From JBBAGC01 sp964491265 (GTDB taxonomy: Bacteria; Spirochaetota; UBA4802; UBA5550): DNA of 64,000 bases. The position numbers were made by a program, and so were the translations under genes. The stretch spans positions 1 to 64,000 of the forward strand of contig CAZBFP010000001.1 of assembly GCA_964491265.1 (NCBI GenBank), in the 5' to 3' direction. The notes under the pieces were generated by a model, which searched no databases, was not told the DNA's origin, and saw only the letters and a list, made by a program, of their open reading frames with translations. Shown in pieces: positions 33,539-42,546 of this stretch; the stretch's first letter is position 1, and the number at the start of each line of letters is the position of its first letter.

Positions 33539-34437
33539 ACCTCAATTCTCCTCCCCTTAATTATAGATGAAACAGTATAAATAAAAAGCGCTGCAAAAAT
33601 AAAACCGAAACTTACCCTGTGCGCAGGAGTAAAAGCCTCACCATAGATATAGACCCCTATAAAAAGCATCATTGTTGGTGTTAAATACTGTATAAAGCCC
33701 ACTCGTGACAGGGGGATAGCCCTTGTACCCTGAGCAAACCAGTAAAGGGGGAGTGCAGAAACCACACCTGAACCTATAATAAAAATATCCCGCAAAAATA
33801 ATCCATTCCCGAAAGCCCCTGTTCCGGCAAAACCTTTATAAGTAAGAAAAAATAAAGCAACCGGGGTAAGGAAAAGTGTCTCCATCGAAAGAGCGGTGAT
33901 TGCATCAAGATTGGCCATCTTCTTCACCAGTCCGTAAAAACCGAAGCTGAATGCCAGAGAAACAGCAATCCAGGGGAACTCACCATAATCAACTGCAAGA
34001 TATAAAACACCCAGACAGGCGAAGAGGAGAGCAAGACCCTGCGCTTTATTTAATTTTTCACCCAGCACAACCATTCCCAGAAAAATCATTACAAGGGGAT
34101 TTATATAGTAACCCAGACTTGCCTGGACAATATTGCCTGAATTGACAGCGTAAATAAAAATAAGCCAGTTCAGCGAGATTGTAACAGCACTGATAATTAT
34201 GGAGAACCTCAGTTTTTTTCTGCTCAGAATCTCCCTTATAATACCTCTTTTCCCCGCAGCAACCACAAAAATCAGGGCGAATATACATGTCCATACAATG
34301 CGGTGGGCTACAACCTCCTCAGAGGGGACTGACCCAAGCTGCTTCCAGTAACCGGGGAGAAGCCCCCAGGCTAAAAATGCGCTTACTGTATAGATAGTAC
34401 CTGCTAAAATCGATGCAGGTTTATTAATTCTGTTCAT
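33535..34437 (-). CDS. rarD: RarD-family EamA transporter
   Basis: 300 residues with ten predicted helices and the duplicated EamA fold. FLAWGLLPGYWKQL and HRIVWTCIF in the first part, and GLVKKM plus VSALPLYWFAQGTRAIPLSRVGF in the second, are RarD signatures. RarD is named for chloramphenicol sensitivity but is probably an exporter of metabolites such as amino acids. The start at 34437 gives the standard length; a longer frame to 34527 adds 30 residues without a signal. It converges with and overlaps the GGDEF gene. Confidence 0.88.
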   Translation of the reverse strand: MNRINKPASILAGTIYTVSAFLAWGLLPGYWKQLGSVPSEEVVAHRIVWTCIFALIFVVAAGKRGIIREILSRKKLRFSIIISAVTISLNWLIFIYAVNSGNIVQASLGYYINPLVMIFLGMVVLGEKLNKAQGLALLFACLGVLYLAVDYGEFPWIAVSLAFSFGFYGLVKKMANLDAITALSMETLFLTPVALFFLTYKGFAGTGAFGNGLFLRDIFIIGSGVVSALPLYWFAQGTRAIPLSRVGFIQYLTPTMMLFIGVYIYGEAFTPAHRVSFGFIFAALFIYTVSSIIKGRRIEV

Positions 34438-34609
34438 AACACTACCCGTGCCTCCGGAGTCAAGAAAGTGGAGAGAGATATCTCCAGATAAAACTACCGG
34501 AAAGAGGTTCTCAATTGTCAAGATCAATTGCCATATTTATCCACATACTCCAGGTTAACCGGGGTTATTCTCTTGACTTTTTTAAAAAATCATTTAAAGA
34601 TGTTTACTT

Positions 34610-34695
34610 TGAGGCAGGCCCCGCTGTCTACCCCGGGAGTACTTTGTCGCTTCGCTCGGGCGCCCTGGAGGGGGCAGGTAACAAACACTTAAGCT
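34610..34695. repeat. Fragment of the dispersed G-rich repeat
   Basis: CCCCGCTGTCTACCCCGGGA and AGTACTTTGTCGCTTCGCTC, then GGGCGCCCTGGAGGGGGCAG, share words with the repeats at 3.2, 24.4 and 44.0 kb. No complete element is recognisable. The gap 34438-34781 contains no gene otherwise. Confidence 0.45.
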
Positions 34696-34781
34696 TGTTG
34701 ATGAATCACAGTATTAAAACACCCGTTTATTTTGTTAAGATTTGTGAAACAATATGAATATAACCAACAGGGGAGATAATA

Positions 34782-36947
34782 ATGTCTGAGATAAACATAT
34801 CACCCTATATTCTCCCCCCTATCCTATCTCTGGTGACAGCATATTTACTTGGCCTTGTGGCAATAATAAAAGACAGGTCAAAAAACGAGAATATTCTTCT
34901 GGCCATTTTATGCGTCTGGTGGACCCTTGTTTCATGGGCTTTTATATCGCACCATCTAATAGAAAACCGGGAAACACTGCTCCATATCGAACGCTTTATA
35001 CATTTTTTTTATGTATATAATCCTCCTCTGACAATACTCTTTTTCCAGACAATTACAGGGCAGAAAAAACTTTCAATAACAATCCCGGCTTTTATTTTAA
35101 GCTTCATCCTCTCTCTCTTTGTTTTTACAGAGTATTACTTCTACGGCTTTCATGAATACAGCTGGGGACTAATTGCAAAAACGGGCCCCGTATTTGAGAT
35201 CTTTACCTTTTTTGCTTCTGCATCAACAGTATATGTATTCAGCCTCTTTATAAAAAAATACAGGACCGAAAAAAATCCGGTAACCCGTCTTAAATTAAAC
35301 TACTTTTTCATCTCATGTTTCATACTTGTGATTCTCACAATGTCGAATATACCTTCAATGCATGGTATCGACTTTTACCCCTTAAGCAATTTTCTTTTTA
35401 TCCCTCTGGGGATTTTAACCTATGGTGTTTTAAGATACCGCATTATTGAAATAAGCAGTGTGCTTCACATTACCGGTATCTGGCTTATACTCTCTTCATT
35501 TATTGCTATACCTAATTTTATTATACTTCTATTACTCAGGCCTCTTTTCTTTACCCTGCACCCGCTTCTCCTTTTTATTATTCTACTTATCTGGTTCCAG
35601 GGTAATTATTTCTATTTTAACAGAATACAGCCATTTATAAATGAGCTCTTCAACCGGAGATCCCACAACCTTTCCAGGGTTGAGAAAAAATTTCTCGACG
35701 ATATCTCTCTCCTTAGAGGACTGGATGATCTGGTGAGGGAAGTAATAACTGTTCTGCGAAAATCCCTCGGTATATCCAGAATTAAGTTCTTTTTCAGAAG
35801 GGACTATTCAGGCGGCTTTGTTAATCTTAAAAATAAGCCTCTGGTAATCGACCCCATTCTTGTTGAGCTGATGAAGGGACAGGAGCATTATATTGAAAAG
35901 CACTTCATTGAGTTTAACAATGATCTGTCATCTCTGAAAGAAAAGTTTCTCCATCTCTTCGAATCTCAGGATAGTGAATACATGGTGCCCCTGAGCCACA
36001 ACAACCATCTCATTGCCATTCTTTTTCTATCAGGTAAAGCTGAAGCTAAGCGGCTTAAAGAAAGAGAATTTATGTTCGTAAACAGAATAAGCAGATATGC
36101 TGCAATCGCCCTTGCAAATTCCATTATGTATCAGAATCTCTTCGATATAAAAGATAACCTTGAAAAAATGGTTGAGGATCGCACTGCGGTAATTGAAAGC
36201 CAGAAAGAGGAGCTGGAAAAGGATATTGACCTTGCCAAAACAATACAGGGAGCACTCCTGCCGCAGAAAATTCCCTGTCTTAAGCAGGTGGATATAGCCT
36301 ACAAGTATGTCCCCATGATGGCTGTAGGGGGTGATTTCATTGACATACATTACAGGGAGGGGATGAAGGAAACCGGCCTCTTTATCTGTGATGTGTCAGG
36401 TCACGGGGTAGCATCTGCCCTCATTGCCTCAATGGTAAAGATGTCGCTCAGCTCATGGGGGAAGTATATTCTTAATCCCGGAGATGCCTTTATTGAAATG
36501 AAGCGGCAGCTGCAGGACAAAATCGGATCTAATTTTCTGACAGCCTGCATGTGCACAATAAATATTGAAACGGGGGAGATTGTGTCAGCAAATGCCGGAC
36601 ACCCGCCCATGCTGATACTGAGACAAAATGGAGAAATTGAATCTGTAAGACCAAAGGGGCGGATTATTGTAAGCTTTGCCGATTCAGAATATGAAGAAGC
36701 CCCGGGAAAGCTTTACCCCGGAGATAAGGTTATAATGTATACTGACGGGGTTTTTGAGTGCAGAGACTCCAGCGGCAGTATGATTGAAGTTGAGGGGCTT
36801 ATTGATATAATAAAAAGAAACCGTCATCTTACGCCCCGGCTTTTATGCGACAAAGTTTATGATGATATTTTTTCCATGACCGGCTGCTCTAACAATATTG
36901 AAGATGACTTTGCCATAATAATTGCTGAATTCAAAGGCAATAATTAG
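34782..36947 (+). CDS. 7TM-GAF-SpoIIE protein phosphatase
   Basis: 721 residues. Residues 1-285 contain seven to eight membrane helices in the style of the histidine-kinase 7TM sensor domain. A GAF-like region (about 310-445) and a coiled coil (about 450-490, ending in KTIQGALLPQ) follow. The C-terminal 230 residues are a PP2C/SpoIIE phosphatase: GGDFIDI, ICDVSGHGVASALIAS, NAGHPPMLIL and DGVFECRD supply the metal-binding acids. It probably dephosphorylates a STAS protein in a partner-switching pathway, which fits the STAS gene at 31864, though the two are not adjacent. GGGGAGAT precedes the ATG. Confidence 0.9.
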   Translation: MSEINISPYILPPILSLVTAYLLGLVAIIKDRSKNENILLAILCVWWTLVSWAFISHHLIENRETLLHIERFIHFFYVYNPPLTILFFQTITGQKKLSITIPAFILSFILSLFVFTEYYFYGFHEYSWGLIAKTGPVFEIFTFFASASTVYVFSLFIKKYRTEKNPVTRLKLNYFFISCFILVILTMSNIPSMHGIDFYPLSNFLFIPLGILTYGVLRYRIIEISSVLHITGIWLILSSFIAIPNFIILLLLRPLFFTLHPLLLFIILLIWFQGNYFYFNRIQPFINELFNRRSHNLSRVEKKFLDDISLLRGLDDLVREVITVLRKSLGISRIKFFFRRDYSGGFVNLKNKPLVIDPILVELMKGQEHYIEKHFIEFNNDLSSLKEKFLHLFESQDSEYMVPLSHNNHLIAILFLSGKAEAKRLKEREFMFVNRISRYAAIALANSIMYQNLFDIKDNLEKMVEDRTAVIESQKEELEKDIDLAKTIQGALLPQKIPCLKQVDIAYKYVPMMAVGGDFIDIHYREGMKETGLFICDVSGHGVASALIASMVKMSLSSWGKYILNPGDAFIEMKRQLQDKIGSNFLTACMCTINIETGEIVSANAGHPPMLILRQNGEIESVRPKGRIIVSFADSEYEEAPGKLYPGDKVIMYTDGVFECRDSSGSMIEVEGLIDIIKRNRHLTPRLLCDKVYDDIFSMTGCSNNIEDDFAIIIAEFKGNN

Positions 36948-36993
36948 CTTTTTCATTTTAATGAATATTGTTCGCAAAAATGGAGTATTTATA

Positions 36994-37022
36994 TTGACAT
37001 AACCTGCAAATTTATTTTTAAT
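36994..37022 (+). promoter_or_regulatory. Promoter of the small 65-residue gene
   Basis: TTGACA at 36994-36999 and TTTAAT at 37017-37022, separated by 17 bases, form a good sigma-70-type promoter 54 bases before the gene's start. Confidence 0.55.
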
Positions 37023-37075
37023 TCATGTAATATTCAATAAGACTTAAATTTCCTGAAAATATCAGGAGGTTTCTG

Positions 37076-37273
37076 ATGAAACTTACCGAATTTATTACCC
37101 GAAAAGATCCAGATTGCGCAAAAGAGATCCCCGCTTCACTTGCCTGCAGAATAAAGAATTGCAGACTTGAAAAAGCGCGTGTCCTGATGAGAAAAAGAGC
37201 CTTAATCAATCAAATGTCAAGAGTTACAGGCCTTGCTGAAGAGGAGATTGAAACGCTCATAACGAATAAATAA
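37076..37273 (+). CDS. Small basic protein of unknown function
   Basis: 65 residues, strongly basic, with no recognised family. AGGAGGT precedes the ATG, the best ribosome site in the window, and a good promoter and terminator frame the gene, so it is likely to be well expressed. Two cysteines occur (PDCAKEIP and SLACRIKNCRL, three in total). The last 20 residues (VTGLAEEEIETLI) form an acidic helix that resembles the C-terminus of small regulatory proteins. It may be an RNA or protein-binding factor; nothing more can be said. Confidence 0.6.
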   Translation: MKLTEFITRKDPDCAKEIPASLACRIKNCRLEKARVLMRKRALINQMSRVTGLAEEEIETLITNK

Positions 37274-37308
37274 TTTCCGGAAAATATATAAGCACCCGAT
37301 TACAGGCG

Positions 37309-37338
37309 AATCCCCTTCAATTAAGATGGGGATTTTTT
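37309..37338 (+). terminator. Rho-independent terminator
   Basis: AATCCCC (37309-37315) pairs with GGGGATT (37328-37334) and is followed by six T residues, ending the small gene. The stem also overlaps the vapC stop on the other strand. Confidence 0.75.
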
Positions 37339-37728
37339 AATTCTGACTTTTAAGCCTAAATAAGTTTCCATGGGATCAAAATCCCGGTCATTATGAATCA
37401 ACTGGAATTCATTTACTATGCAGAAAGTTCCGATTACTACATCTATAGTTTTTCTTACAGTAACCCCTTTCCCTTTTAAAAATCTGTAGTTTTCAGCTGA
37501 TCTGTATGCAATCTCTTTGCCCACCATATCTCTATACTCAAGAGATTCCATAATTTTTTTTGCATTAAGAATATCTTTATTATTTCTGAATCCCTGAAGT
37601 AATTCTGTAATAATCAGATCACCGGTAACTATTCTGTTATGCTGAATTTCATAATCAAGCGCATCAGTATGAGACGCATCGATCCCGCGAAAATAATCTA
37701 TCCATGCTGAAGTATCTGCGACAATCAT
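37321..37728 (-). CDS. vapC: VapC-type PIN-domain toxin
   Basis: 135 residues. MIVADTSAWIDYFRG carries the first catalytic Asp, DLIITELLQGF the Glu, and DVVIGTFCI plus HNDRDFDPM the remaining acids, so the site is complete. VapC toxins cut tRNA or rRNA. The start overlaps the antitoxin stop by four bases (ATGA). Confidence 0.93.
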   Translation of the reverse strand: MIVADTSAWIDYFRGIDASHTDALDYEIQHNRIVTGDLIITELLQGFRNNKDILNAKKIMESLEYRDMVGKEIAYRSAENYRFLKGKGVTVRKTIDVVIGTFCIVNEFQLIHNDRDFDPMETYLGLKVRIKKSPS

Positions 37729-37919
37729 AAATCTGATCTCATTTTATCAAGATCCCCTTCCCAGTTCAGTTTTCCCCGAAATTTCCGGATATTTGACTGC
37801 TTTTTAACATGTATCAGTAATTTAAGTGCTTCCTCAACGGTCTCTTTTTTTGTTTTAAATCCGGAAACAGAAATAGCCTGATCCATTAATGCGTCGTCGA
37901 TGACTATATTTGTACGCAT
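37725..37919 (-). CDS. vapB: VapB-type antitoxin
   Basis: 64 residues. MRTNIVIDDALMDQAISVSG is a ribbon-helix-helix N-terminus, and the acidic C-terminus KLNWEGDLDKMRSDL would wrap the toxin. ATG at 37919 follows GGAGG; the longer frame to 37964 is rejected. Overlaps vapC. The pair is complete and should be functional. Confidence 0.9.
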   Translation of the reverse strand: MRTNIVIDDALMDQAISVSGFKTKKETVEEALKLLIHVKKQSNIRKFRGKLNWEGDLDKMRSDL

Positions 37920-38000
37920 AGATCCTCCATGTGTATCGATATAGACAATATACACATTGCACATAGAAGAATCAATATATTTTTTATTAAATTATCATTC

Positions 38001-38030
38001 TTGACAAAATCCCCATAATACTGCTTATTT
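38001..38030 (+). promoter_or_regulatory. Promoter of the HEPN/MNT pair
   Basis: TTGACA at 38001-38006 and TTATTT at 38025-38030 (spacer 18) precede the HEPN gene by 37 bases. Confidence 0.45.
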
Positions 38031-38066
38031 AAAAAACAATAATCTGATTACCGGGGTATCACATAA

Positions 38067-38450
38067 ATGAAAAACAGGGCGCATGACTGGTATAAGCAGG
38101 CTGAAAATGATTTCCAGTGGGCTAAAGATACTCTTAACAGTGAAAAATTCGCCCAGGCCTGTTTCATATGTCAGCAGGTTGCTGAAAAATCACTTAAGGC
38201 TATTGCATATTTTAAAGATTATGATATGGTTAAATCCCATTCTGTCCTGGAAATAGCAAGAAGTCTCGGTATTAATGGCGAAATAGAAAACATTGCCAAA
38301 AGGCTTGATCTATATTACATCAGCACCAGATACCCGGATGCTTTTCCCAGTGGTGCTCCATTTGAATATTATACAAAAGAACAGGCTGAAGAAGCAATGG
38401 CATTTGCAGCCAGGATACTTGAATTTGCAGGAACATATTTTAATGAATAA
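38067..38450 (+). CDS. HEPN-domain protein of an HEPN/MNT module
   Basis: 127 residues. WYKQAENDFQWAKDTL and ACFICQQVAEKSLKAIA are the helices of HEPN, and LYYISTRYPDAFP is the conserved IDTRYPD-like motif of the partner group. HEPN proteins of this type are toxins (RNases) that are inactivated when their MNT partner adds AMP to a tyrosine. The following MNT gene overlaps by eight bases. This resembles the HepT family. Confidence 0.88.
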   Translation: MKNRAHDWYKQAENDFQWAKDTLNSEKFAQACFICQQVAEKSLKAIAYFKDYDMVKSHSVLEIARSLGINGEIENIAKRLDLYYISTRYPDAFPSGAPFEYYTKEQAEEAMAFAARILEFAGTYFNE

Positions 38451-38793
38451 TAATGTACTTCTGAAAATAGACCGCGATCCCCTTTTCGGCATGACTAAAG
38501 ATGAGTATATGGAAAAACTTCAAACCAGACTTAAAGGGCGAGTGGAGGAAGCATATTTATTCGGCAGCATTACAGGTAATACTTTTAATAAATTCAGCGA
38601 TATAGATATTATTATAGTGAAAGAAACAGGGAGGCCCTTTCATGAAAGAGCTTTTGAATTCGCCGACCTCCTTGACCTTGTACCTTCAACCGATATCCTT
38701 GTCTACTCCCGTTCTGAATTAGATAAACTCCTTTCAGATGATGCGACCGGATTCTGGAAGAGCGTAAAAGAGAGCATGGTGAAGTTCATTTAA
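38443..38793 (+). CDS. MNT-type nucleotidyltransferase antitoxin
   Basis: 116 residues with EAYLFGSITGNTFNKFSDID, the GSxxxG...DxD nucleotide-transfer site of the minimal nucleotidyltransferases. The start at ATG 38443 overlaps HEPN by eight bases; earlier starts would read through the HEPN gene. It should neutralise the HEPN toxin. Length is typical, and the site looks complete. The C-terminal half contains VYSRSELDKL, common in this family. Confidence 0.88.
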   Translation: MNNNVLLKIDRDPLFGMTKDEYMEKLQTRLKGRVEEAYLFGSITGNTFNKFSDIDIIIVKETGRPFHERAFEFADLLDLVPSTDILVYSRSELDKLLSDDATGFWKSVKESMVKFI

Positions 38794-38876
38794 TTTAAGA
38801 AAATCAGCCTTTGTTTTATCTCTTCAGTCTCTGATCTCTATCTACCCCTTATCATGGGTGAAAATTTATAAAAATA

Positions 38877-38905
38877 TTGACAAATCCGATTTCTGCATTT
38901 ATTTT
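38877..38905 (+). promoter_or_regulatory. Promoter of the second MNT gene
   Basis: TTGACA at 38877-38882 and TATTTT at 38900-38905 with a 17-base spacer. It makes the second module transcriptionally independent of the first. Confidence 0.55.
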
Positions 38906-38941
38906 TTCTATACTTTCACAAACTACAAAAAGGAAGCTGTT

Positions 38942-39274
38942 ATGATTACCAGGGCACTTGAACAGGAAATAATTAACCGCATAAAAGCAAACTATAAAGT
39001 CAGAGAGGCTATTCTTTTTGGCAGCTATGCTGATGGGGAACCCCATTGCGACAGTGATATTGATCTGGTAATCATACTTGATGAGAACTATAAGGCGAAA
39101 AAATATAGTGAAATTCTTGAAAGAAGAGTTAAACTGTCTAAACTGTTAATAGATATTGAAAGAAAAACTCCGCTTGATATTCTTGTCTATACCAGTGCTG
39201 AATGGGAAGAGCTTGTCAAAACAGGCTCATCTTTTATAAACGAAATATCCGCCAGAGGCAGAAGAATAGCGTGA
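38942..39274 (+). CDS. MNT-type nucleotidyltransferase antitoxin, second module
   Basis: 110 residues. EAILFGSYADGEPHCDSDID carries the GS...DxD site. The start at ATG 38942 follows AAAAGGAAG; the longer frame contains the -10 region and is rejected. Its overall size is usual. The HEPN partner is downstream but its start is broken, so this antitoxin may be an orphan. Confidence 0.85.
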   Translation: MITRALEQEIINRIKANYKVREAILFGSYADGEPHCDSDIDLVIILDENYKAKKYSEILERRVKLSKLLIDIERKTPLDILVYTSAEWEELVKTGSSFINEISARGRRIA

Positions 39275-39668
39275 AGGCAAAACAGAGAGCTGGCTGAATT
39301 CCGCCCGGGCAGACTATAAATCTGCAAAGAAACTTCTTGATGATGAAGAACTTGCACGAATTGTTACATTTCACTGTCAGCAGACTGTTGAAAAGTCACT
39401 TAAAGCAATACTTGAAGAATATGAAATAATAATACCAAAGACACATTCGCTGATTAAACTGTTCAGCCTCGTTCCGGATGAGATAAAAACGATAATAGAT
39501 GTAAATGAAGATGAATTATTACCTATCGATAAAATATATATCGATTCGAGATATCCTGTTGATACGGGTATTTTCCCCTATGGATCTCCGGACATTGAGG
39601 ATGCAAGAATGATATTTAATGCTGCTGAAGATATTTTTAATAAAATTTTATCAGCTTTCAAAAAATAA
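39271..39668 (+). pseudogene. HEPN-domain gene with frameshifted or missing start
   Basis: From 39270 one frame encodes WLNSARADYKSAKKLL, then FHCQQTVEKSLKAILEE, then IYIDSRYP, all HEPN features, ending at a TAA at 39666-39668. No ATG, GTG or TTG lies in frame between a TAG at 39267 and the domain. A GTG at 39271, overlapping the MNT stop in the usual manner, is one frame off and meets TGA after eight codons. A single-base deletion near 39285-39291 would explain it. It could be a real inactivation, a sequencing error, or a CTG start at 39294. Confidence 0.7.
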
Positions 39669-39819
39669 TTTTCCCCTTTCCTCCGATGCTGATAGCGGTC
39701 TCCTGTCGCACGTCGAAACACACACTTCCTGTGTACAGCAAACTTTCGGGGTTATAAACTCAGACTTTTCATTTCATAAAAACTATTAATTCAATACCCT
39801 GTAAAAAATACTGGCAGCA

Positions 39820-39858
39820 ACTCCCCCTTCTCCGCCGGGGGGAAGGGGGCGGGGGGGA
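39820..39858. terminator. C/G-rich hairpin behind the beta-helix gene
   Basis: CCCCCTTC at 39823-39830 pairs with GAAGGGGG at about 39842-39849. It lies just downstream of the minus-strand gene that ends at 39864. It could stop transcription, but has no T run on that strand and may just be a repeat. The gap 39669-39863 holds no gene. Confidence 0.35.
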
Positions 39859-39863
39859 TGAGG

Positions 39864-42341
39864 TCACTGCCTCTCGTATGCCCCTATGTCAATTGTACCC
39901 ACTTCCCTGTTATTCCCTGCAAGGTCTGTTAAGGGCATGGTGAAGGAAGCTGGAAATCCGGCAAATGAAAGAATTCCATTATCAATCAATCCATTTATTC
40001 CAAGGTTAGTTGCCGGATGTAAAAAATTTGAAGCTCCCGGATTTGTGCTGGCAAAGGGGTCATCGGGATATTCTTTACAGGAATGTTTATTCCCTGAATC
40101 TAAAAGACCAGTATCAACCACCATTCCACCATTAAAATAGCAGTTATATAAATCATAAGAAACATCTGAATGAATATTATCACTCAGAGAACCACCCGCT
40201 GTTGCGACATTTTCATAAAATACGCTGTTGTATACTCTATAATTATGCCGAGACTCCCCGGATTGATTACTGGAAAAATGTATCGCCCCGGCATTAGCTG
40301 CACTGTTACTATAAAAAGTGAGATTAGCAAGGATATATGCCCCCAGATTATTATCAGCTGTCTGATAAATTCTCAAAGCCCCGCCAAGACTCGAAACTCC
40401 GGTTACTTTATTATCATAAAAATATGAGTTAACTATGGAAAACTCATTAGTCTCATGCCACAGATAAACAGCACCTCCCCCGTCATTCCCAACTGCTACA
40501 TTCTTTGAAAAAATACAAGAGTTTATATGCAAATCACATTGGTAGTTACGAATAGCTCCCCCATCCTGACCACCCGAATTCCCAATGAAAATAGAATCTG
40601 ATATATATACTATACTGGATCCTCCGGAAAGATGAGTAGAAACTGCTCCACCACCGGTTATAGCTAAATTACCAGAATTTTCTGTAGTTCCACCAAATTG
40701 ACTCCCTTCAATAGTTAAATTTGATGCATTAAGATCAATTGCTCCTCCTCTTCCTGTGGTGGTTACTTGATTTCTAAAAAACTTTGAATCCCCGGTTATT
40801 GTAAGTATTGAACTACTAACTGACCGAATCGCTCCGCCTCCATAATTAGCAGTATTTCCGCTGTTTGCGGTAAACTCACTACCAAATGAACTCCCTGAAA
40901 TTGTTACACTTGAACCTTCAGAATATATGGCTCCTCCTTCATTGGCATTATTCCTGTAAAAATTAGTCTTATTCGATATTGATAAAACTGTCCCGGTAAT
41001 TGCATAAATAGACCCTCCATAATTAGCACTATTCCCGTTGCCTTCCGTAAACTCATCACCGAATAAACTCCCTGTAATTGTTACAGTTGACCCTTCCGCA
41101 GAAATTGCTCCACCTGTACTGCTACCACTATTCCTGTAAAATTCAGTATTATCAAATATTGTTAAACCTTTACCATCAACTTTGCTATTAATAACATAAA
41201 TCGCACCACCCTCAGAAGCTGTATTACCGCTATCTACGGTATCTTTATCTCCAAACTTTGATCTGCTGATTGCAATTGAGGAAAAATTTGTGTAAATAGC
41301 TCCGCCCTGATTTCCTGCAGTGTGTCTGTAGAATTCAGAACTCTCTATTGTTACTACTGACTCATTGACAGCATAGACTGCAACTCCAGTCCCTGCAGTA
41401 TTCTGGCTCCCTGCCGTATCTTTATTTCCAAAAAATACGTCTTTAATATCCAGGTTAGACTTATTTACATAAATCGCTCCGCCTGCAGCAGCATTGTTTC
41501 GATAAAAAACAGTATTTTCAGATATAAATACACTTGAACTATTAATGGCATAAATTGCCCCGCCACCATAAAAACCCTTATTACCGCTACCTGAGTCATT
41601 CTTATCCCCAAAAATTCCACCCCTTATTGTCAGCGTGGAGCTGTCCAAAGCTATAGCACCCCCATAACTGTCTTGGACTGAATTGTTGTAAAATTCAGTG
41701 CGATCAATAGTTATTACTGAATCATTTTCAGCAGAAATTGCACCTCCATTAAGACCCGCTACACTTATCCTATTATTATCAAATATACAATTTCTTATCT
41801 GAACACCGGCATTATACAGATTAATTGCAGCACCATTGCCGACACCAGCTTTATTATCATAGAAATGACAGTTTTCAAAAACCGCAGAACTTCCATCTGT
41901 AATAGTAACAGCACCATTTTCGCTGTCTAGATTTTCAATTCTGAATGTATCAAAAACAACATCTTGAGATGAAATAAATATCGCCCCTGAATCTGTTGAT
42001 AAGTAGTTTACTACTGCACGAGAATTCACATCCCTCTGATCCCTTCTGCTCTCAACCCCGCTGAATCCCCCCAGTATTGTCAATGCCTTGCTGATTGTAA
42101 CTGTTGCTGTCAAATTCTGCGAACCGGCAACCCATATTGTTTCACCTTCATCTACAGCAGCAACTGCATCGGCCAGTGTTAAATATGCATTCCCCCATCC
42201 TCTTCCGTCATGAACAGGACCCGGAGCAGCATCCCATACACAAATGGGAGCCTTCATTGTAACCTCATCAAGCATATCACTCAAACCGTCATAGCATGAC
42301 AGAGGAAAAACCAGAAGTAAAATTAAAAATAAACGTTTCAT
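39864..42341 (-). CDS. Surface beta-helix lipoprotein (polymorphic outer-membrane-like)
   Basis: 825 residues. A lipoprotein signal (FPLSC, Cys16) places it in the envelope. From residue 60 the chain is a long right-handed beta-helix: GGAISAE, GGAIYA, SGNTA and similar motifs recur at about 20-50 residue intervals, as in polymorphic membrane proteins. It ends with GTIDIGAYERQ, the choice-of-anchor Q type motif. There is no autotransporter barrel, so anchoring by the lipid is likely. It may bind host, particle or polymer. The repeats are rich in small and Asn residues. It stands alone with short repeats on both sides. Confidence 0.85.
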   Translation of the reverse strand: MKRLFLILLLVFPLSCYDGLSDMLDEVTMKAPICVWDAAPGPVHDGRGWGNAYLTLADAVAAVDEGETIWVAGSQNLTATVTISKALTILGGFSGVESRRDQRDVNSRAVVNYLSTDSGAIFISSQDVVFDTFRIENLDSENGAVTITDGSSAVFENCHFYDNKAGVGNGAAINLYNAGVQIRNCIFDNNRISVAGLNGGAISAENDSVITIDRTEFYNNSVQDSYGGAIALDSSTLTIRGGIFGDKNDSGSGNKGFYGGGAIYAINSSSVFISENTVFYRNNAAAGGAIYVNKSNLDIKDVFFGNKDTAGSQNTAGTGVAVYAVNESVVTIESSEFYRHTAGNQGGAIYTNFSSIAISRSKFGDKDTVDSGNTASEGGAIYVINSKVDGKGLTIFDNTEFYRNSGSSTGGAISAEGSTVTITGSLFGDEFTEGNGNSANYGGSIYAITGTVLSISNKTNFYRNNANEGGAIYSEGSSVTISGSSFGSEFTANSGNTANYGGGAIRSVSSSILTITGDSKFFRNQVTTTGRGGAIDLNASNLTIEGSQFGGTTENSGNLAITGGGAVSTHLSGGSSIVYISDSIFIGNSGGQDGGAIRNYQCDLHINSCIFSKNVAVGNDGGGAVYLWHETNEFSIVNSYFYDNKVTGVSSLGGALRIYQTADNNLGAYILANLTFYSNSAANAGAIHFSSNQSGESRHNYRVYNSVFYENVATAGGSLSDNIHSDVSYDLYNCYFNGGMVVDTGLLDSGNKHSCKEYPDDPFASTNPGASNFLHPATNLGINGLIDNGILSFAGFPASFTMPLTDLAGNNREVGTIDIGAYERQ

Positions 42342-42546
42342 ATCAACCTCATTATTCTATTCACATATCCCCCCTCTCCATGTGGAGAGGGGGTTAGGGG
42401 GTGAGGTCTGTAAAAAACCAGGTTCTCACCCTATCAAGTCAATCAAGTCCCCTCCTGGGCGGTCACTGAGCTTGCCGAAGTGTTAGGGGGCCTTCGCCAC
42501 TGTGCTGAAATGGGCCTTAGCTAAAGTGTCCGCCGGGAGTCCGGCC
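42342..42546. repeat. Intergenic C/G-rich inverted repeats
   Basis: CCCCCTCTCC at about 42369-42378 faces GGAGAGGGGG at about 42382-42391, with GGGGTGAGG after it. Other repeat words (GAGCTTGCCGAAGTG, TTAGGGGGCCTTCG) lie to 42500. No gene. Confidence 0.4.
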
